The notes under the pieces were generated by a model. The model saw only the letters and a program-made list of their open reading frames with translations. It made no database searches and had not been told where the DNA came from. From NCBI GenBank assembly GCA_003339415.1, contig PDHQ01000004.1, positions 308,207 to 372,206 of the forward strand: a stretch of 64,000 nucleotides of DNA, read 5' to 3'. Shown here piece by piece: positions 22,600 to 34,333 of this stretch (the stretch's first letter is position 1; every line of letters starts with the position of its first letter). A program made the translations under genes and the position numbers. The stretch comes from Ophiocordyceps camponoti-saundersi (nom. inval.). Taxonomy: Eukaryota > Ascomycota > Sordariomycetes > Hypocreales > Ophiocordycipitaceae.

Positions 22600-25038
22600 T
22601 TATCCTCTCCTTCTGCATGTACTTTCCGATGCTTCTATCGAGGCCGATCTTCCCTTCTCGTCAGACTCTCCCGTAGGCCTAACGTATAGCGTAAAGGGGT
22701 GGAGATGAACCCGTCGTTTAACAAGGCGCGATACTTTCTCAAAATCGGTTGTCCTTGGTCGAAGGTGATTCTCGTTGTCGGTCACGTTGTGGTACCCCAA
22801 GTCGATACTTGACGCCCGTGGTCTGACAACGACGTCGATGGCGACGCTGACCAGCGGGATCGGATGCTCGAAAGCCCACAGCTTGCTCAGCTTCTCGTAG
22901 CCAAACGTCAAGTCACGGCCCGTCACGATCTCGTACTTGTCGTAACCGATTTTCTTGCCGAATATCACGTTGACCGTTCCTTGGACTTCACCAAAGTCGT
23001 AGGCACTCACGCGGAATAGCTCTCTTGCCCCCCATCTCAGCTCCGTGTCGATGACTGTTACCCGTCGTTTTAGTTCTCGACTGAGTTGTTCTGACACGGT
23101 GTCTTTCTGCCTGTTGGGTCTTACTATCTGTTGTTCCGCCATCAGGCAGCGTCAGCGTTTGGGCAATGTATAGCCTTGTTCGGACTGCATTCTTAAATTG
23201 GATATCATCGTCAGCTTCGTCTTCTTCTTCTTCTCTTTTTGCGACATAGATTCTGCGTACCAGTATCTCTCCGCGGAAGGACTCTGGCTCTTCGAGAGTT
23301 GGCTTTGCCGTGACCAGTTCTGGGTTGACAGTGGCGTTGTAAACCTACTCTTTCGTTTAGCATGGACTGGCTCTTGACTCAACATTCTCGACCATGGTTA
23401 CCCAAGTTCTAAAGCCTCGAAGAATGTCGCTTATACGATCATCCAACCGATCCCTGTCTTGCCTCTTCTCGATGTACTTATTCTCGGGGACTAGTTGAGC
23501 GAAAAGGAGGTCAATCGGCCAGAGAAATCATGTTAGTTATCAAATGTCTTCGACTTACTGCGGCGAATCATCGATTGCAAGCTGAGATAGGAGCTGAAGT
23601 CGAGGAAAACAGCCCAACTCTATAAGTAAACATTAGCATCGCAGGGTGACCTCTATCAACGAAACTGCCTACTCTGTCTATTGCTCCCGTATAGTCGAGT
23701 GGTCGGAAGTCTTTAAACACTTGCTCATATCCGTGAACGTTGGGGTACTTCTCGAGAATCGCCCTTTTTGACATGGGCAGTTAGACTTGCTGCTCATTGG
23801 ACACGAAGTCTGTCGATAGAATCTACTCACAGCTGCTTCCAGTCATGCTGAGATGCATCGGCAAGAAAAGCGTCTGCTAAACTCTTGAGCTGTTGTAGCT
23901 GGTTCTTTTCGTTCTTGTCCTTTTTCTTGGGTTGAGGTAACTTCAGGCCGAGTTTCAGATGAAGAGCTTCGTCTAAGCTCTTGACTATGATCTCGTCTCT
24001 TTCTTTTCTTTGCACGTCAGGGGGGACTCCGATGTAGTGAAGGTGTACGCGTATCCGGGAAGTCTTCTGCAGCGTGTCTAAACCCGCTTTCACCGCGCTT
24101 GACTGTTCTCCTCCGACGTGGAACATGGTGAAGGCCGCTTCGGCGCTATGGGCGTTGTGAGTATAGATCAACTTGACCCAAATCTTGATGGTCTTGGCAC
24201 AAGCACACGGAAGCAACTTACGATGTCTCAACCTCGGCACGTGTACGTTCCGACTTGTCTTTCGTACTAATGGAGACTCGAGCATAAAGCGCGCCCCCTT
24301 TCACGAAGCCTAGGATTCTCGGCGAATCAATAGGGGACAGCCTCGAAACGGGTGAGGAGAACCCTACCGCTAATGAATCGATCGCAGTATGCCTCTGCCA
24401 TGTTCACATCTCGCATGGTTGTGTTGGGGAACTGGAAGAACCTTTTGCCTGACGGCTGCTTTCGAACGTCGACCTTGACTAGGTATGTCAGGAAACTCGA
24501 CTCAAACTTGGTGTTCATCTCGGTCAGCCTTATATCGAATCGTCGTTGGGATAACCGGTGGTACCAACCTCGTCTTTATTCAAGAAATCAGCGCTGAAGC
24601 CTTCGCTGCTCTCTACCATGTCGAGGGGCATGTTGACGGAGATACTCTTGGCGACGCTGAAATCGATTTTTCGTATAAATTGTCTGTCTCAATTAAAAAC
24701 TCGCTTCTTCAAAAGTCACGCAATGATGAAGCCTTACTCGTAACTCGTCATCTTCTCGGCGAAGTAGTTGACACTGACGGCATCCTTCTGTAAGGAATCG
24801 CCGTCGGAGACATCAACCACGCTATTCCTGCAGCCAGTGCGAAGAAGGGTGTTGAATCTGCATCGTGCTATCAGTAGTCCGTGGTAGATGTATAGAAAAG
24901 GGGCAGCATTACGTACCCTTGACCCACGTCGAGACTGTTCGTATATGGCACTACTTCAACTTCTGCCAATGATTGTCGACCAAAGAAGGCTGAGGCGAGG
25001 GCGATGCTCAACTGAAGGAGCCATGTTGACCGGCTCAT
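22600..25038 (-). CDS. Secreted MACPF/perforin-like protein, partner of the adjacent aegerolysin
   Basis: A multi-exon gene starting at 25038 with a hydrophobic signal peptide (first 25 or so residues; the LA end fits cleavage). The first five exons are about 25038-24917, 24857-24738, 24656 onward, then segments near 24518 and 24290; they join in frame across short introns. The recognisable part is the segment near 24350-24240, FISGFVKGG followed by ALYARVSI, typical of the central strand of fungal MACPF domains. A lysine-rich stretch near 23940 and a long C-terminal exon (23142-22600) lack clear similarity. MACPF proteins oligomerise in membranes; in fungi they commonly pair with an aegerolysin that recognises sphingolipid or sterol. 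That pairing is present here, 840 bp away and divergent. Exon boundaries in the middle (23800-23150) are uncertain. The family call rests on a short motif plus context. Confidence 0.6.
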
Positions 25039-25877
25039 AGTTGTATCGTCGAGCTGAGTGAGTGCCTGTGCAGGTTGTAGAAGCGCAACACGGATTGCCT
25101 GATCAAGTGATGGGATGTTTCTTTATCAATCTTCCGAAATGCCCCATCACCATCATGTCTGCGAGGGGTTACTCAGCTGGGCTTGAAAGCGGTCACAGAT
25201 ATGAGAGCCTATGTATGAGCCGGATGGCTTCTATATAACAATTCTTCACGTCAACTCCACTATTCCCCGGTTTTGAATGTGGCCATATGGTCATGTTAAT
25301 TGTCGGCGTGAGTCCCTGAAAGGATCTGAATAACTCTCTCTCGGCACATAAATATATCAGGAGGTCGCAGGATTGGCATGCCTGTCGAAGAAAAATCCCG
25401 CGTCTCGGCATACCTTACCAGCTTTCATTCCATGTATGTCTTCTCTGCAGACACTCTGTGATCAAAGCTGTGATGCCTGAGGGACCTTGACGGTTTATAA
25501 CGAACCTTGATGGGTTGCCGAACCTTGAGCTCAGAGCGCGAAAGACCTCAAGATGAGGGAGTTTTCCCACAAGTCAAGTACAGCTTCGCGTGACGGGCAA
25601 CTGCAGAAACTTCATACATACGCTGTTCTCGATCAAGGATAATCCCGGTTGAATAGACACGCGGAGAGGGGTGTGAGCTGCCCATCATAGGTGTTTAGGA
25701 TCCTTCTGCATATGGCAATTGAGGATGAAAATATAAGACCCGATCAGCCTCGTATTGTCTAGCACTGGGTGCGTCGATCTCTTTCTCTGCATAAAATGAC
25801 CGCATCAAACGAGAAAAATCACATACTACTTACTCACAGAAGCTGACCGAGAAGACACTGTATCCAGGGGGTCAGCA
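25039..25877. promoter_or_regulatory. Shared divergent promoter region of MACPF-like and aegerolysin genes
   Basis: About 840 bp separate the two start codons with no plausible gene between, so both promoters lie here. No specific operator could be named. Confidence 0.5.
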
Positions 25878-26356
25878 ATGGCATACGCCCAGTGGATTAT
25901 CGTCCTAATTGTGAACGGACTTATAAACAGGGACATTCAAGTGCAAAATGCCACCCTTTCATAGTGAGTCAGGCTATCGATCAACATGCCTTTAGTTCAT
26001 CCTAACAGCAACTTCACAGTGGCAAGTTCTGGGCGGGACCAGTGAAAGACAACGAAATGTCCGTCTCCGAAGTCAACAAAATCATCGCCGCCCCTGGCAC
26101 GACGGAACAAGTTCAATCATGCGGGAGATCAACCGCCTTGACTGGAACGACCGGAAGTCTTGACCTTTATGACCTGTCCAATGACCAGAAGATCGCCAGC
26201 GTCTCCTGGGATTGTCCCTGGAGTTCCAGTAATAACAAATTCGTGTATGAGTTCGACCCTGCCGCGAAGTCCTTGTATCAGATCACTATTGGGCCGCATG
26301 GCTTGGACAGCGGCTCCATTGGGACGGTTGTCGTGGATATCTCGTTAAGAAAATAA
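25878..26356 (+). CDS. Aegerolysin family protein
   Basis: A small acidic beta-sandwich protein of the aegerolysin family, whose members bind membrane lipids and recruit a MACPF partner. Two exons, 25878-25963 and 26020-26356, meet in phase 2 (donor GTGAGT, acceptor ACAG). The product is about 140 residues, the normal family length, and has no signal peptide, which is also usual. Typical features are the MAYAQWVI start, a central SCGR, GSLDLYD, the WDCPW motif, and an ending of the form LDSGSIGTVVVDI. The start codon at 25878 is fixed by the family N-terminus. It is transcribed away from the MACPF-like gene, which supports a two-component membrane-active system; possible roles include defence against invertebrates or competition, but this is inference. 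Confidence 0.92.
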
Positions 26357-26987
26357 GACGTATAATTGAGATATGATTCCCTAGAGGAAGTGAAAAGACG
26401 ATCAACACGTCCGCGTTCTCCAGCCGGTTACTCCCGAACTTCGGCAGGAAAAGAAAGCGACTCTACATTCGTAAGGAGAAACCTGCATCCATAGGTCTGT
26501 ACGCTTTCGGGTACGTTTCGGCGTAAGAGTAAATTGCGAGACTATAGAGCAGCAAGATCCTACCTACTAGGTTTGTAAGAGGAGACAGAAGACGGCCGTG
26601 GTTGAAGAATGTCGGCATGACTATCAAGGCCTGTCGTAGTATTTGACTGCTGCAAGATCAGCTGATGTTGAAGATTAATTCTATTTATGCATACTGCCCG
26701 ATATGACCGCTGGCAAATGTTCGTAAACAGGGATTCCCTTCATGACGAAGTTGCGTGGACGTACGGATAACGCTGTGTGTACGAATAGATGCAATGCGGT
26801 TGACATTGACTTCGACGCTGAGTCATGGGACTAGAGTCACGTGCTCGAACCGTCACCGCGTCTCCAACGACGACAACCACCATCCGCACCATCCGCAAGT
26901 CGCAATCGCTCGCGAAGCCACCAATAAGCCAGGCCCCGTACCGTCGTCTCCGAGCCGATTCGCATCGACTGCTTTCGAACCGTCGCC
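26357..26987. other. Intergenic, aegerolysin 3' side to VMA10 promoter
   Basis: No gene was seen in 631 bp. A CACGTG box near 26838 lies about 150 bp upstream of VMA10 and may belong to its promoter. Confidence 0.5.
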
Positions 26988-27726
26988 ATGGTACGTTGCT
27001 TAAGCATTTCGTCGTCCACCGATCGTCGCGCTAACCGGCTCGCAGTCGGCCCAGAACTCAGCCGGCATCCAGACGCTTCTCGATGTGCGTGCTTCCCACC
27101 GCCGATAATGCTCTTTCCGTTGTCTTTGCGGTTGTCTTTACGAAATCTTCGAGGCCGAAAAACTCACTTGAATCCAACTTGTAGGCCGAGCGAGAAGCTT
27201 CCAAGATTGTCCAGAAAGGTGCGATTAAGATTCCCCCTTTACTGTTTGGAAACCCTCGAGCTGACCAGATCCGTCATCCGGAATCTCAGCCCGTGAATGT
27301 AAGTCGATTACAACCAACGGATTGATATCACACTTTCCTAATAATTCCTCCCGTCAGACCGCACGAAGCGAATCAGGGAGGCCCGCGACGAGGCTAAAAA
27401 GGAGATAACAAACTACAAAGCAACAAAAGACAAAGAATTCAAAACGTTTGAAACCGAAGTACGCTCGTAACCCCCCTCCCTTCCAACGATATCCCTACAC
27501 TTTTTCCGACTCAACTTTTCTGCTTCATCACGACATGCATTCTGACTGTCATTCTTCACAATAGCACAGCCAAGGCAACAAAGAGGCCGAGGACGAGGCT
27601 GCCAAAGAGGCTGAAAAGCAAATCAAGGTCATTAAGAATGCAGGCCAGAAGAGCAGGGATGCCGTGGTTAAGAACCTCCTCAACGCCGTCTTCGACGTGA
27701 AGCCCGTACCTCCATCGGCTGCTTGA
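26988..27726 (+). CDS. VMA10: V-type ATPase subunit G (VMA10)
   Basis: A peripheral-stalk subunit of the vacuolar proton pump, which pairs with subunit E to hold V1 on Vo. Six exons: 26988-26990 (ATG only), 27046-27084, 27185-27218, 27290-27298 (9 nt), 27358-27458 and 27565-27726. They give 115 residues, matching the family length of about 114. The N-terminus MSAQNSAGIQTLLDAEREA with KIVQKAREYRTKR is the diagnostic conserved region, and the remainder is a Lys/Glu/Ala-rich coiled coil ending VKPVPPSAA. All introns use GT..AG and lengths of 55-106 nt. The ATG-only exon and 9-nt microexon are needed to complete the conserved N-terminus, so they are well supported although a gene finder would probably miss them. 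Convergent with CTNNBL1. Confidence 0.93.
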
Positions 27727-27893
27727 ATTCGGAGAAAGGGAAACAGGCTAGACGGGACGTGCACTTTTGCTGCGCGTCGTTCTTCTGAGGTTGAGCTCAT
27801 ACTTTATGGCAGCGAAATGCACTTGGCGTTGCGAGGGAACTCATCTCCTGCAGCACAACTTTTGGGGCTGCGTCCTTGTTTTATACACACGAG

Positions 27894-29824
27894 CTACCGC
27901 AGAAACTCCAGTAGTGTTCCCAACATGTCGCTCATGTCGCTACTGTCTTCCTCCGTCGTATCTAAAGCCTCTCGCTGCTCCTTGATAATGGTCGCCACGG
28001 CAATCAAGCTCTCATCCTTGTCCGCCAGCAGCTGCTGGATCCGTTTCCTCGCCCCACCGTCCTCAGCCACCAGCCAGGCCAACAGGACATCCACCTGCTG
28101 CAACGCGAATAGCCCCGCCTCAAGCCTGCGAGATAGCAGCTCAACCTCGACTTCAGACGAGTCCTTCTCGGCGGAATTGGCAACTTCCTCACGATATTGG
28201 GCCTCAGCCCGCCCGACGCGAGCGCCATAGTCGGAGTGCAGCTGCACCAGCTTCGACGTCTTCTCGTAATCCTTCTCCACAAACTTGGCAAGCGTGCGAA
28301 TTCTCTCGGCCGAGCCAGGGGGTAGCAGGCGAAGCATCGACGCCAGCACGCCCAGGATGTGACCCAACAAGCGCTGATCCCGGCTTTTGATGAAGAGGGT
28401 GAAGAGAGGCCGAAGTCCGCCGGCGTCGACTAGCTTGACGCAGACGTTGATGGACTCGGTGGTGGCACTACTTGCAGCGTGATCCATGAGTCGAAGGGCC
28501 GGGCCCTTGCTTCGCTTTCCATCCTTGAACATGATGAGACAGAGCTCGACGCCCTCGGCCTCGAGGAACTTCTCCTTGCCGTAGGGCTCGTCGACAAGGC
28601 AAGTGAGAGCCTCGAAGAGATTCTCCATGTACTCTTCCTCCTCGCCACCCTTTTCCGGATCGCGTTTCCTGTAGGTAGCGACTAGTTGCAGCATAACGTC
28701 GATGGCATCGCGGGCGGCCATCTGTCGGCGCGTCTGGGCCGAGGACTGGGCGAGGATAGCTAGGATCTCGGCAGCATACTGCTTGTTCTGGGAGACGGCC
28801 ACAGATTGCTCCTTACGCTGTACCCGCTGCAGCAGCCAGCTCAGTAGGTCTTCGTGGGCGCCGATGCGGGTAGCTGTCGCCGAACGCGAGCAGAGGTTCT
28901 CAACGACACCGAGTGCGTAGTAGACGCCGCTACGGTCGGCCTCGTCGGCCTCATCAAGTCGGGCCAAGTTGGAGACGAGCAGACCGATGAGGTCGGCATC
29001 GAGAAGGGCGTCGACCAAGACGTCCCATTGGCTCTCTTCGGCAGCGACATCTTCGTCCGTCAACTCGCCTATAATCTCGATGGCGTCGATGGCGATATCT
29101 GTGTTGTCGTGGGCCAATAGGCCCGCGAGTTGGACGGCACAGCCGAGTGCGACAAAGTCAGGGTACAGCTGCGGGTTTTCGGACAAGATCGACAAGGCCT
29201 TGACGTCGGCGTCGAGCTGGGCTTCGCTGGCGATGAACTTTTGCGGATCGCCCTCATGCTTCGCGCGCAACTGGGCATTTGTGGCGATGCGCTTCTCCAG
29301 GTTCTGAGCCGTTCTGCGCATCCAAGCGGCGTCTATATTTTCGGGACCCTGATTGGCGTCCTCGCCCACGCCTGCTACGAAGTCGAGGACTTCGGACTCT
29401 TGCGCAGAGATGCCTCCGCCGAAAAAGCGGCCCTCGTCATCGTCACCGACTTCGGCCTCCTCATGGCCGCCGCTGTCGTCCTGCTCCTGCGGCGGTGGCG
29501 CGGGTCCAGCCTCGAGGTCGTCATCGTCGTCAGCGGCAGCGGCGGCGCCTTGATCGGAAATGGGCCGGTCGTTTTTGCGGTTTCGCTGACTGGAGGCAGA
29601 GAGCTTGCTTGATTTGTATATCTCGTCTGCGAAGCGGAATTCGAGTAGTCAGTCGGCGAACTGTACCAGAGGCAGCGAATGGGAGACGACGAACTCGGAT
29701 CGGTGATGGCTTCGCGTTTTCGCTTACTAGGCAGACCCACGTTCTGTAAGAGTATTAGTCGAGACAAGCTACGAGAAGCTCAGGATGAAAGATTCACTTT
29801 GAAGATGTCGTCGACACTCGCCAT
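27894..29824 (-). CDS. CTNNBL1: Beta-catenin-like protein 1 homolog (CTNNBL1), armadillo-repeat spliceosome factor
   Basis: A nuclear armadillo-repeat protein; the human homolog binds the Prp19/CDC5L complex. Exons 29824-29798, 29743-29695 and 29626-27894 give 602 residues. It starts MASVDDIFK, followed by a basic KRKRE patch (a possible nuclear localisation signal) and DPNEIYKSSK, formed across intron 2 (donor GTTCGT, non-consensus). An acidic Asp/Glu-rich region precedes the conserved block beginning AAWMRRTAQNLEKRI. Diagnostic segments are LYPDFVALGCAVQLAGLLAHDNTDIAIDA (at 29150-29070), ESQWDVLVDAL, GVYYALGVVENL and KGPALRLMDHA. The C-terminus ends MLGTLLEFLR, as in homologs. Members are 550-620 residues, so it appears full length. 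Confidence 0.93.
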
Positions 29825-30933
29825 CGTGAGTCAGTTGCACGTCGCTGGCTGCCAGTCGCTCGCAATGGAGGTGCACGAAATTGATTATCGAGGGTTATCG
29901 TAGCTGAGTAAGCACAGAGTGACGCAGCGACGCTACGCCACCAACGGCCAACGGCCTGCAGTGTCACCTTCTTTCGCGCATATTCAACCCAGTATTACCG
30001 GATTAGTATCTGTATGTAGGTTGGTCAACACCTACCTACCTCTTCTTACAGAAGGCGAGTAACCCATCGGCCTCACTTGCGGCGCTTCACCACCCGCCTA
30101 CTCTTACCTGAGGGCGAGACGTAACTGCGGGCCGCGTGCCGGGGGAGGGGGCCTTCTGTTAGCGGCCGGGTGTCCGTGCCACGCGTGCCCTATCTGCCCC
30201 CTCCAGGGGAATAGGAAAGGGGAGGAAGAGGGGGCTTCAGGGAGCATCCTAGTTGTGCCTCCCCCATCCGCCAAATCCGAATCCCCCTTCCACCACACCA
30301 CCACGAGCCCAAATTGTCTCTCTCCCTTGGACCCCTTTCATTGTTGAGCCGACAATTTGCATCTGGCTGCTCTCGCCGGCATCCGGCATCATGCTTTCCG
30401 AAGTCGCCTAGCGCAAAGCGATCCCCCACCCCCTTTCGCGTCATCCAGCCTGCGCCTCTGGCCGCTGGTCCATGAATCAACAAGTTCGGGACGTTGCCGT
30501 CGGTGCATGCGGGAGTTGAAATCGTCCTTGTCTAGCCTTTTCGCAACCCTTACTTCGGCCACGCCCACTGATCGGAACCAAACCCCGGGCCGTACGCCGC
30601 CCGATACGGCGCCGTGTCTTTCTCGGCAGCCATTCATCTGCCTCATTCGGCCTCGGCCGCGCGCGCATCCTTCTCTTGGCTGGCCCTGGCGCGTCGCGTC
30701 TTTTAATAAGACGCTGCAGTTAACATATCATCATACATTTTTATTCCGGCAGCACCGAAGACGTCACCCTGTGTCTGGTCTCGATTCGCTCGGCCCGGCC
30801 TTGATGAGGCTCGAGTCTGCCTTGCACCCCTTTCATCTCGAAAACGGTTTCGTCAAGGCAGGTACGATATTCTGCCTCAAACGAGGCATTGTCAACCGTT
30901 GCGCCGGCACCCGCGGTGCATGCACAGGCCGAC
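29825..30933. promoter_or_regulatory. Divergent intergenic between CTNNBL1 and MIT-domain gene
   Basis: This 1.1 kb separates two start codons facing away from each other and should hold both promoters and 5' UTRs. A 207-codon open frame (30357-30980) lacks any protein-like pattern. Nothing else was recognised. Confidence 0.5.
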
Positions 30934-33900
30934 ATGTCCAACGAGCAGGCCAGGGATGCCAATGCTCCCCGGGGCCATAGGCGGAGTCGAAGCTCAAAAG
31001 GGAGCGCCGACTCGTCAAGACACCGGGGAGACGCCAAGGGTTCTTCGACGAAAACCAAGGACGTATTGAGCCGCGCGCTGGAAAAGGCCAACGTCGCCGT
31101 CGAGCTCGACAGGGCCCAGAACTTCGAGGCTGCCAGACCCGCCTACCTTGAAGCCTGCAAGTTTCTGCGACACGTCCTACAAAAGACCTCGGGGGATGAA
31201 GACAAGCGCAAGCTCGAACAAATCGTTGGTCCGCCCCCCACCATTTGCACTCGAGCGCCTCGTCTGTGCTAATAAGTCTCGCGGCCTCGCACAGTATGTC
31301 ACCTATGAAAGTCGTATCGAAGAGTTACTTCGAATGAGCCTTTCTGGCAATACTCAAAGCCAAGGGTCGCGGCCGCCTCCCTTGGCGACATTCGAATACC
31401 AGCCGGGTTCGAGTGTCGACGATGACGTGCCGTCCACATCCACATCCAGTTCCCGCCCTAGATCTCGTCAATCTGGCACGTCATCGCAGCTGCGGCAACA
31501 AGATAACGGTATGCAGGAGAACTCACGGTTTCCGGGTGCCTCCCCGAGTGCGCCTCTCCAGTCCACCTTCTCGCGCTCATCAGCTCGCCATCGATCAGGG
31601 GACGAGGGTCTAAGCGCAGGTGCCCATCTGCCACCACCGACCATGACGGTCCGCCCCCTGTCGCCCGGCAGGCCGCAGCGCCACGTCTCAGCCGCCACCT
31701 CTGCGCGCGAGGGATCATTGGACGAGTCCAATATTGGGCATAATCGAGATGACAGCCAGAACTCGTGGTTGGATCCCATCGAGGAGTCGATCGGCTCCAC
31801 CCGTTCCTCAGTCCACTCGCGCACATCGTCTTTCGGTTACCGGAGACGTCACTTGCGCAAGACAAGCGGCAACACGGAAATCGAGTTCGACACGGCATTG
31901 GACGCGGCCATCGAGGCGGCTTACGACGACGGCTACGAGCTAGACGGATACGGCCAAGGCGAGGCCAACGACGAGGTTGTGAGCAGGGCTCTCCGTAAGG
32001 TCGAAATGGCACGCGAGCGCGTTCGGCAGACGCAGCGCGAGTTGCAAGAAAATAGTCCGCACAAGCCTCAGCTAGCTGCAAAACAGGAGGTACCCGACGG
32101 CTTCTTTGAAGACGATTCTTCAGAAGAGGAGGAACGTATGTTGGACGAAATAGCCCGCGACTATGGACTGCAAGATTTCGCCACCAGTCGGCAACGGAAA
32201 GCATCTGTGTCTTCTCGACCGGAGTCGAGGGGCCGTTCCTTAGGCCCGTGGAGGAGCCCAGCAGAGACGAGCTCGGCAATGGAGGCTTTGCCGTTTTCCA
32301 AGGTGAATGGGAGCATAGGTCCGCGCAGGGTTGTGTCAAAAACACTGAGGCCATCTGCGCCGCCGCCTACTCAGTCCTTACCGGAGCTGCCGGCGCAGCG
32401 ATCAGCATCGTCGCAGAGCGTGCGCAACCGTCGCTTGTCTGGTCAAAACGCGAAGCAGCTCGTCATCGATACAAGCGATCGTCGGCCGCCGCCTCCACCA
32501 CCACCGGCCACGACAAGTTTTGAGGAACTCCTCGAACCACACAAGGCCACATCTACGACAGACCCGGGCCGGGAAGCCCAAGCAGGCGATGTCGCTCGGG
32601 TGGCAGCGATGTCGAAGCGCAGAGCATCCCCTCGAACAGCGGACATTGTGCCAAGCGAGCCAATGTTCCTCGAATCGCCTCCGCGCAGTCGAGTACAGGG
32701 AGACGGAGATGGGCGCGCCGCCAGACGCTCTGGCTCGCCGTCGGCCAGCAAACTACGCAAGAATGTTTCATCCTCCAGCTTGAGAAGCTCCAGGGGACGA
32801 AACATGACATTGTCCCACGTCGACGACGCCCCAGACGTGTCTCCCGGCACGCCGTCGAGCAACTACCGGCCCAGCAGCGCCAGAGCCGGCGCCAGCGCCA
32901 CGCCGGTTCTCCCAACACCCCTGGCGGCCACGTTTCGGGAGCAGGTAGACGGGCTCGCCACCGGCGGCCTCCATCTGTTCGAAGACAGTTTCCACCTGTC
33001 GACAGTTCCCAGCGCGACGCCGACGTCGGCAACGCTCGACATACCCGTGCCGCTCGAGCCCTGCCCCAACGACTTTTTGCTGCGGCCGTTCTGGCTGATG
33101 CGCTGCCTATATCAGACTTTGGCTCACCCACGCGGCGGCTATCTGAGTACGAAGCTGTTCGTGCCCAAGGAAGTGTGGAAAGTCAAGGGCGTCAAATTGA
33201 AGGGTGTTGAGGATAAGATTTCGTGTTGCGACTACATAACGGCCCGACTGCAGAAGCTTTCTAGGGTCGACACGTGCGACGCGGATGCGGTCTTGGATGA
33301 GATGGAAGGGCTGGAGGTGGTCCTGGAACAGGTCCAGGTCACTCTGAGCCGCAGGTTGGGCAGCGACGTCGGCGTGCAGGGCGCTGGGACGCTATTTAAG
33401 GAGGCATCCAACGTAATGGACGCCGAAGGGGCGTCTGGCATGCCCAGGGCCGCTAGCATATCGAGCAAATCGTCCTTTTCTTGGCGACGTCTGCGGTCCA
33501 AGAACTCGGCCATGGGGCTGGCCGGGACCTACAGCGGCAAGCAAGGCGGCAGCTTGGACGGCGCCAAAGATCAAACTACGATGCCAACGCTGCCGATGAC
33601 GTCGCATGTATCGAGTCGGCCGGCGGAACGAGACGTTGGGCAGGCTCAGTTCATGGGACCGAACGCGATTTACATGAGCTCGTTGGCTCGGTTATTCGAT
33701 GCGGTCCAGGTAGTTGGTAAGTTTAGACGGAGATTGCAGACCCCGGTTTCGAGCTGACAGGATACGCAGATCAGATCGCACGGCAGATCGACGACCCTGG
33801 CCTTCGACATGCGGACAAGACACAGGTCGGACTGGAGCTGTCTACGCGACGAGTGGCCGAGTTTTTCGCATTCTACATTTGCAGATTTGTCCTCACGGAT

Positions 33901-33957
33901 CTTGGCTTGCTTCTCGATAAGTTTATCAAGCGAGGAAGCGAATGGGTGTTGGCGTGA
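30934..33957 (+). CDS. MIT-domain protein, conserved in filamentous fungi
   Basis: Exons 30934-31224, 31295-33716 and 33770-33957 give 966 residues. Residues about 45-120 form a MIT (microtubule interacting and transport) helical bundle: LSRALEKANVAVELD, FEAARPAYLEACKFLRH and, across intron 1, KRKLEQI/YVTYESRIEELL. MIT domains bind ESCRT-III tails in endosomal sorting. A long Ser/Pro/Arg-rich disordered region follows, with a proline run near residue 510. The ordered C-terminal half begins CPNDFLLRPFWLMRCLYQTL, continues through YLSTKLFVPKEVWKVKGVKLKGVEDKI (33140-33220) and ends FFAFYICRFVLTDLGLLLDKF. Intron 1 has a weak donor (GTTGGT). The overall role is not known to me; membrane trafficking is inferred from the MIT domain alone. 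Confidence 0.8.
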
Positions 33958-34333
33958 GCAAAGAGGTTTATCATTGCTTTGGAGGAGTTGGTCGGTTCGG
34001 CGAGAGAGGGCTTCTTCTTGATTTTTTTTGGTGGAGGGAAAGACGGGATGGAAATCAGAGACATGTTGCATATTTTGGGCCGGAGGATATCATGATACAG
34101 ACGTGGAACATACATACATACGCATGGCGGCTGTGTTATGGTTGGGCTGTCTGCTGCGATATGGTTGGGTTGCCGGCTGCGAGCGGTGATGGGGGTCTCT
34201 CTCGGGTCAACTCGGCACAGGGTGCTTTGTATTAGATAAGCCGTCGTTGATCTCTGCCATCTGCCATCAACGACATGGACAAAATAAGGCATCGGTTCTG
34301 AATCCCATGTCTCAGCGGCCAATTACCGCCTAG
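33958..34333. other. Intergenic, MIT gene to GUF1
   Basis: A short 376-bp tandem spacer that should contain the MIT gene's 3' end and the GUF1 promoter. No further feature was seen. Confidence 0.5.

Noticed and set aside
30357..30980. Plus-strand open frame of 207 codons upstream of the MIT-domain gene
   Set aside because: Composition is Arg/Pro/Ser-rich as expected of GC-rich non-coding DNA; no motif, and it overlaps the MIT gene start in another frame.
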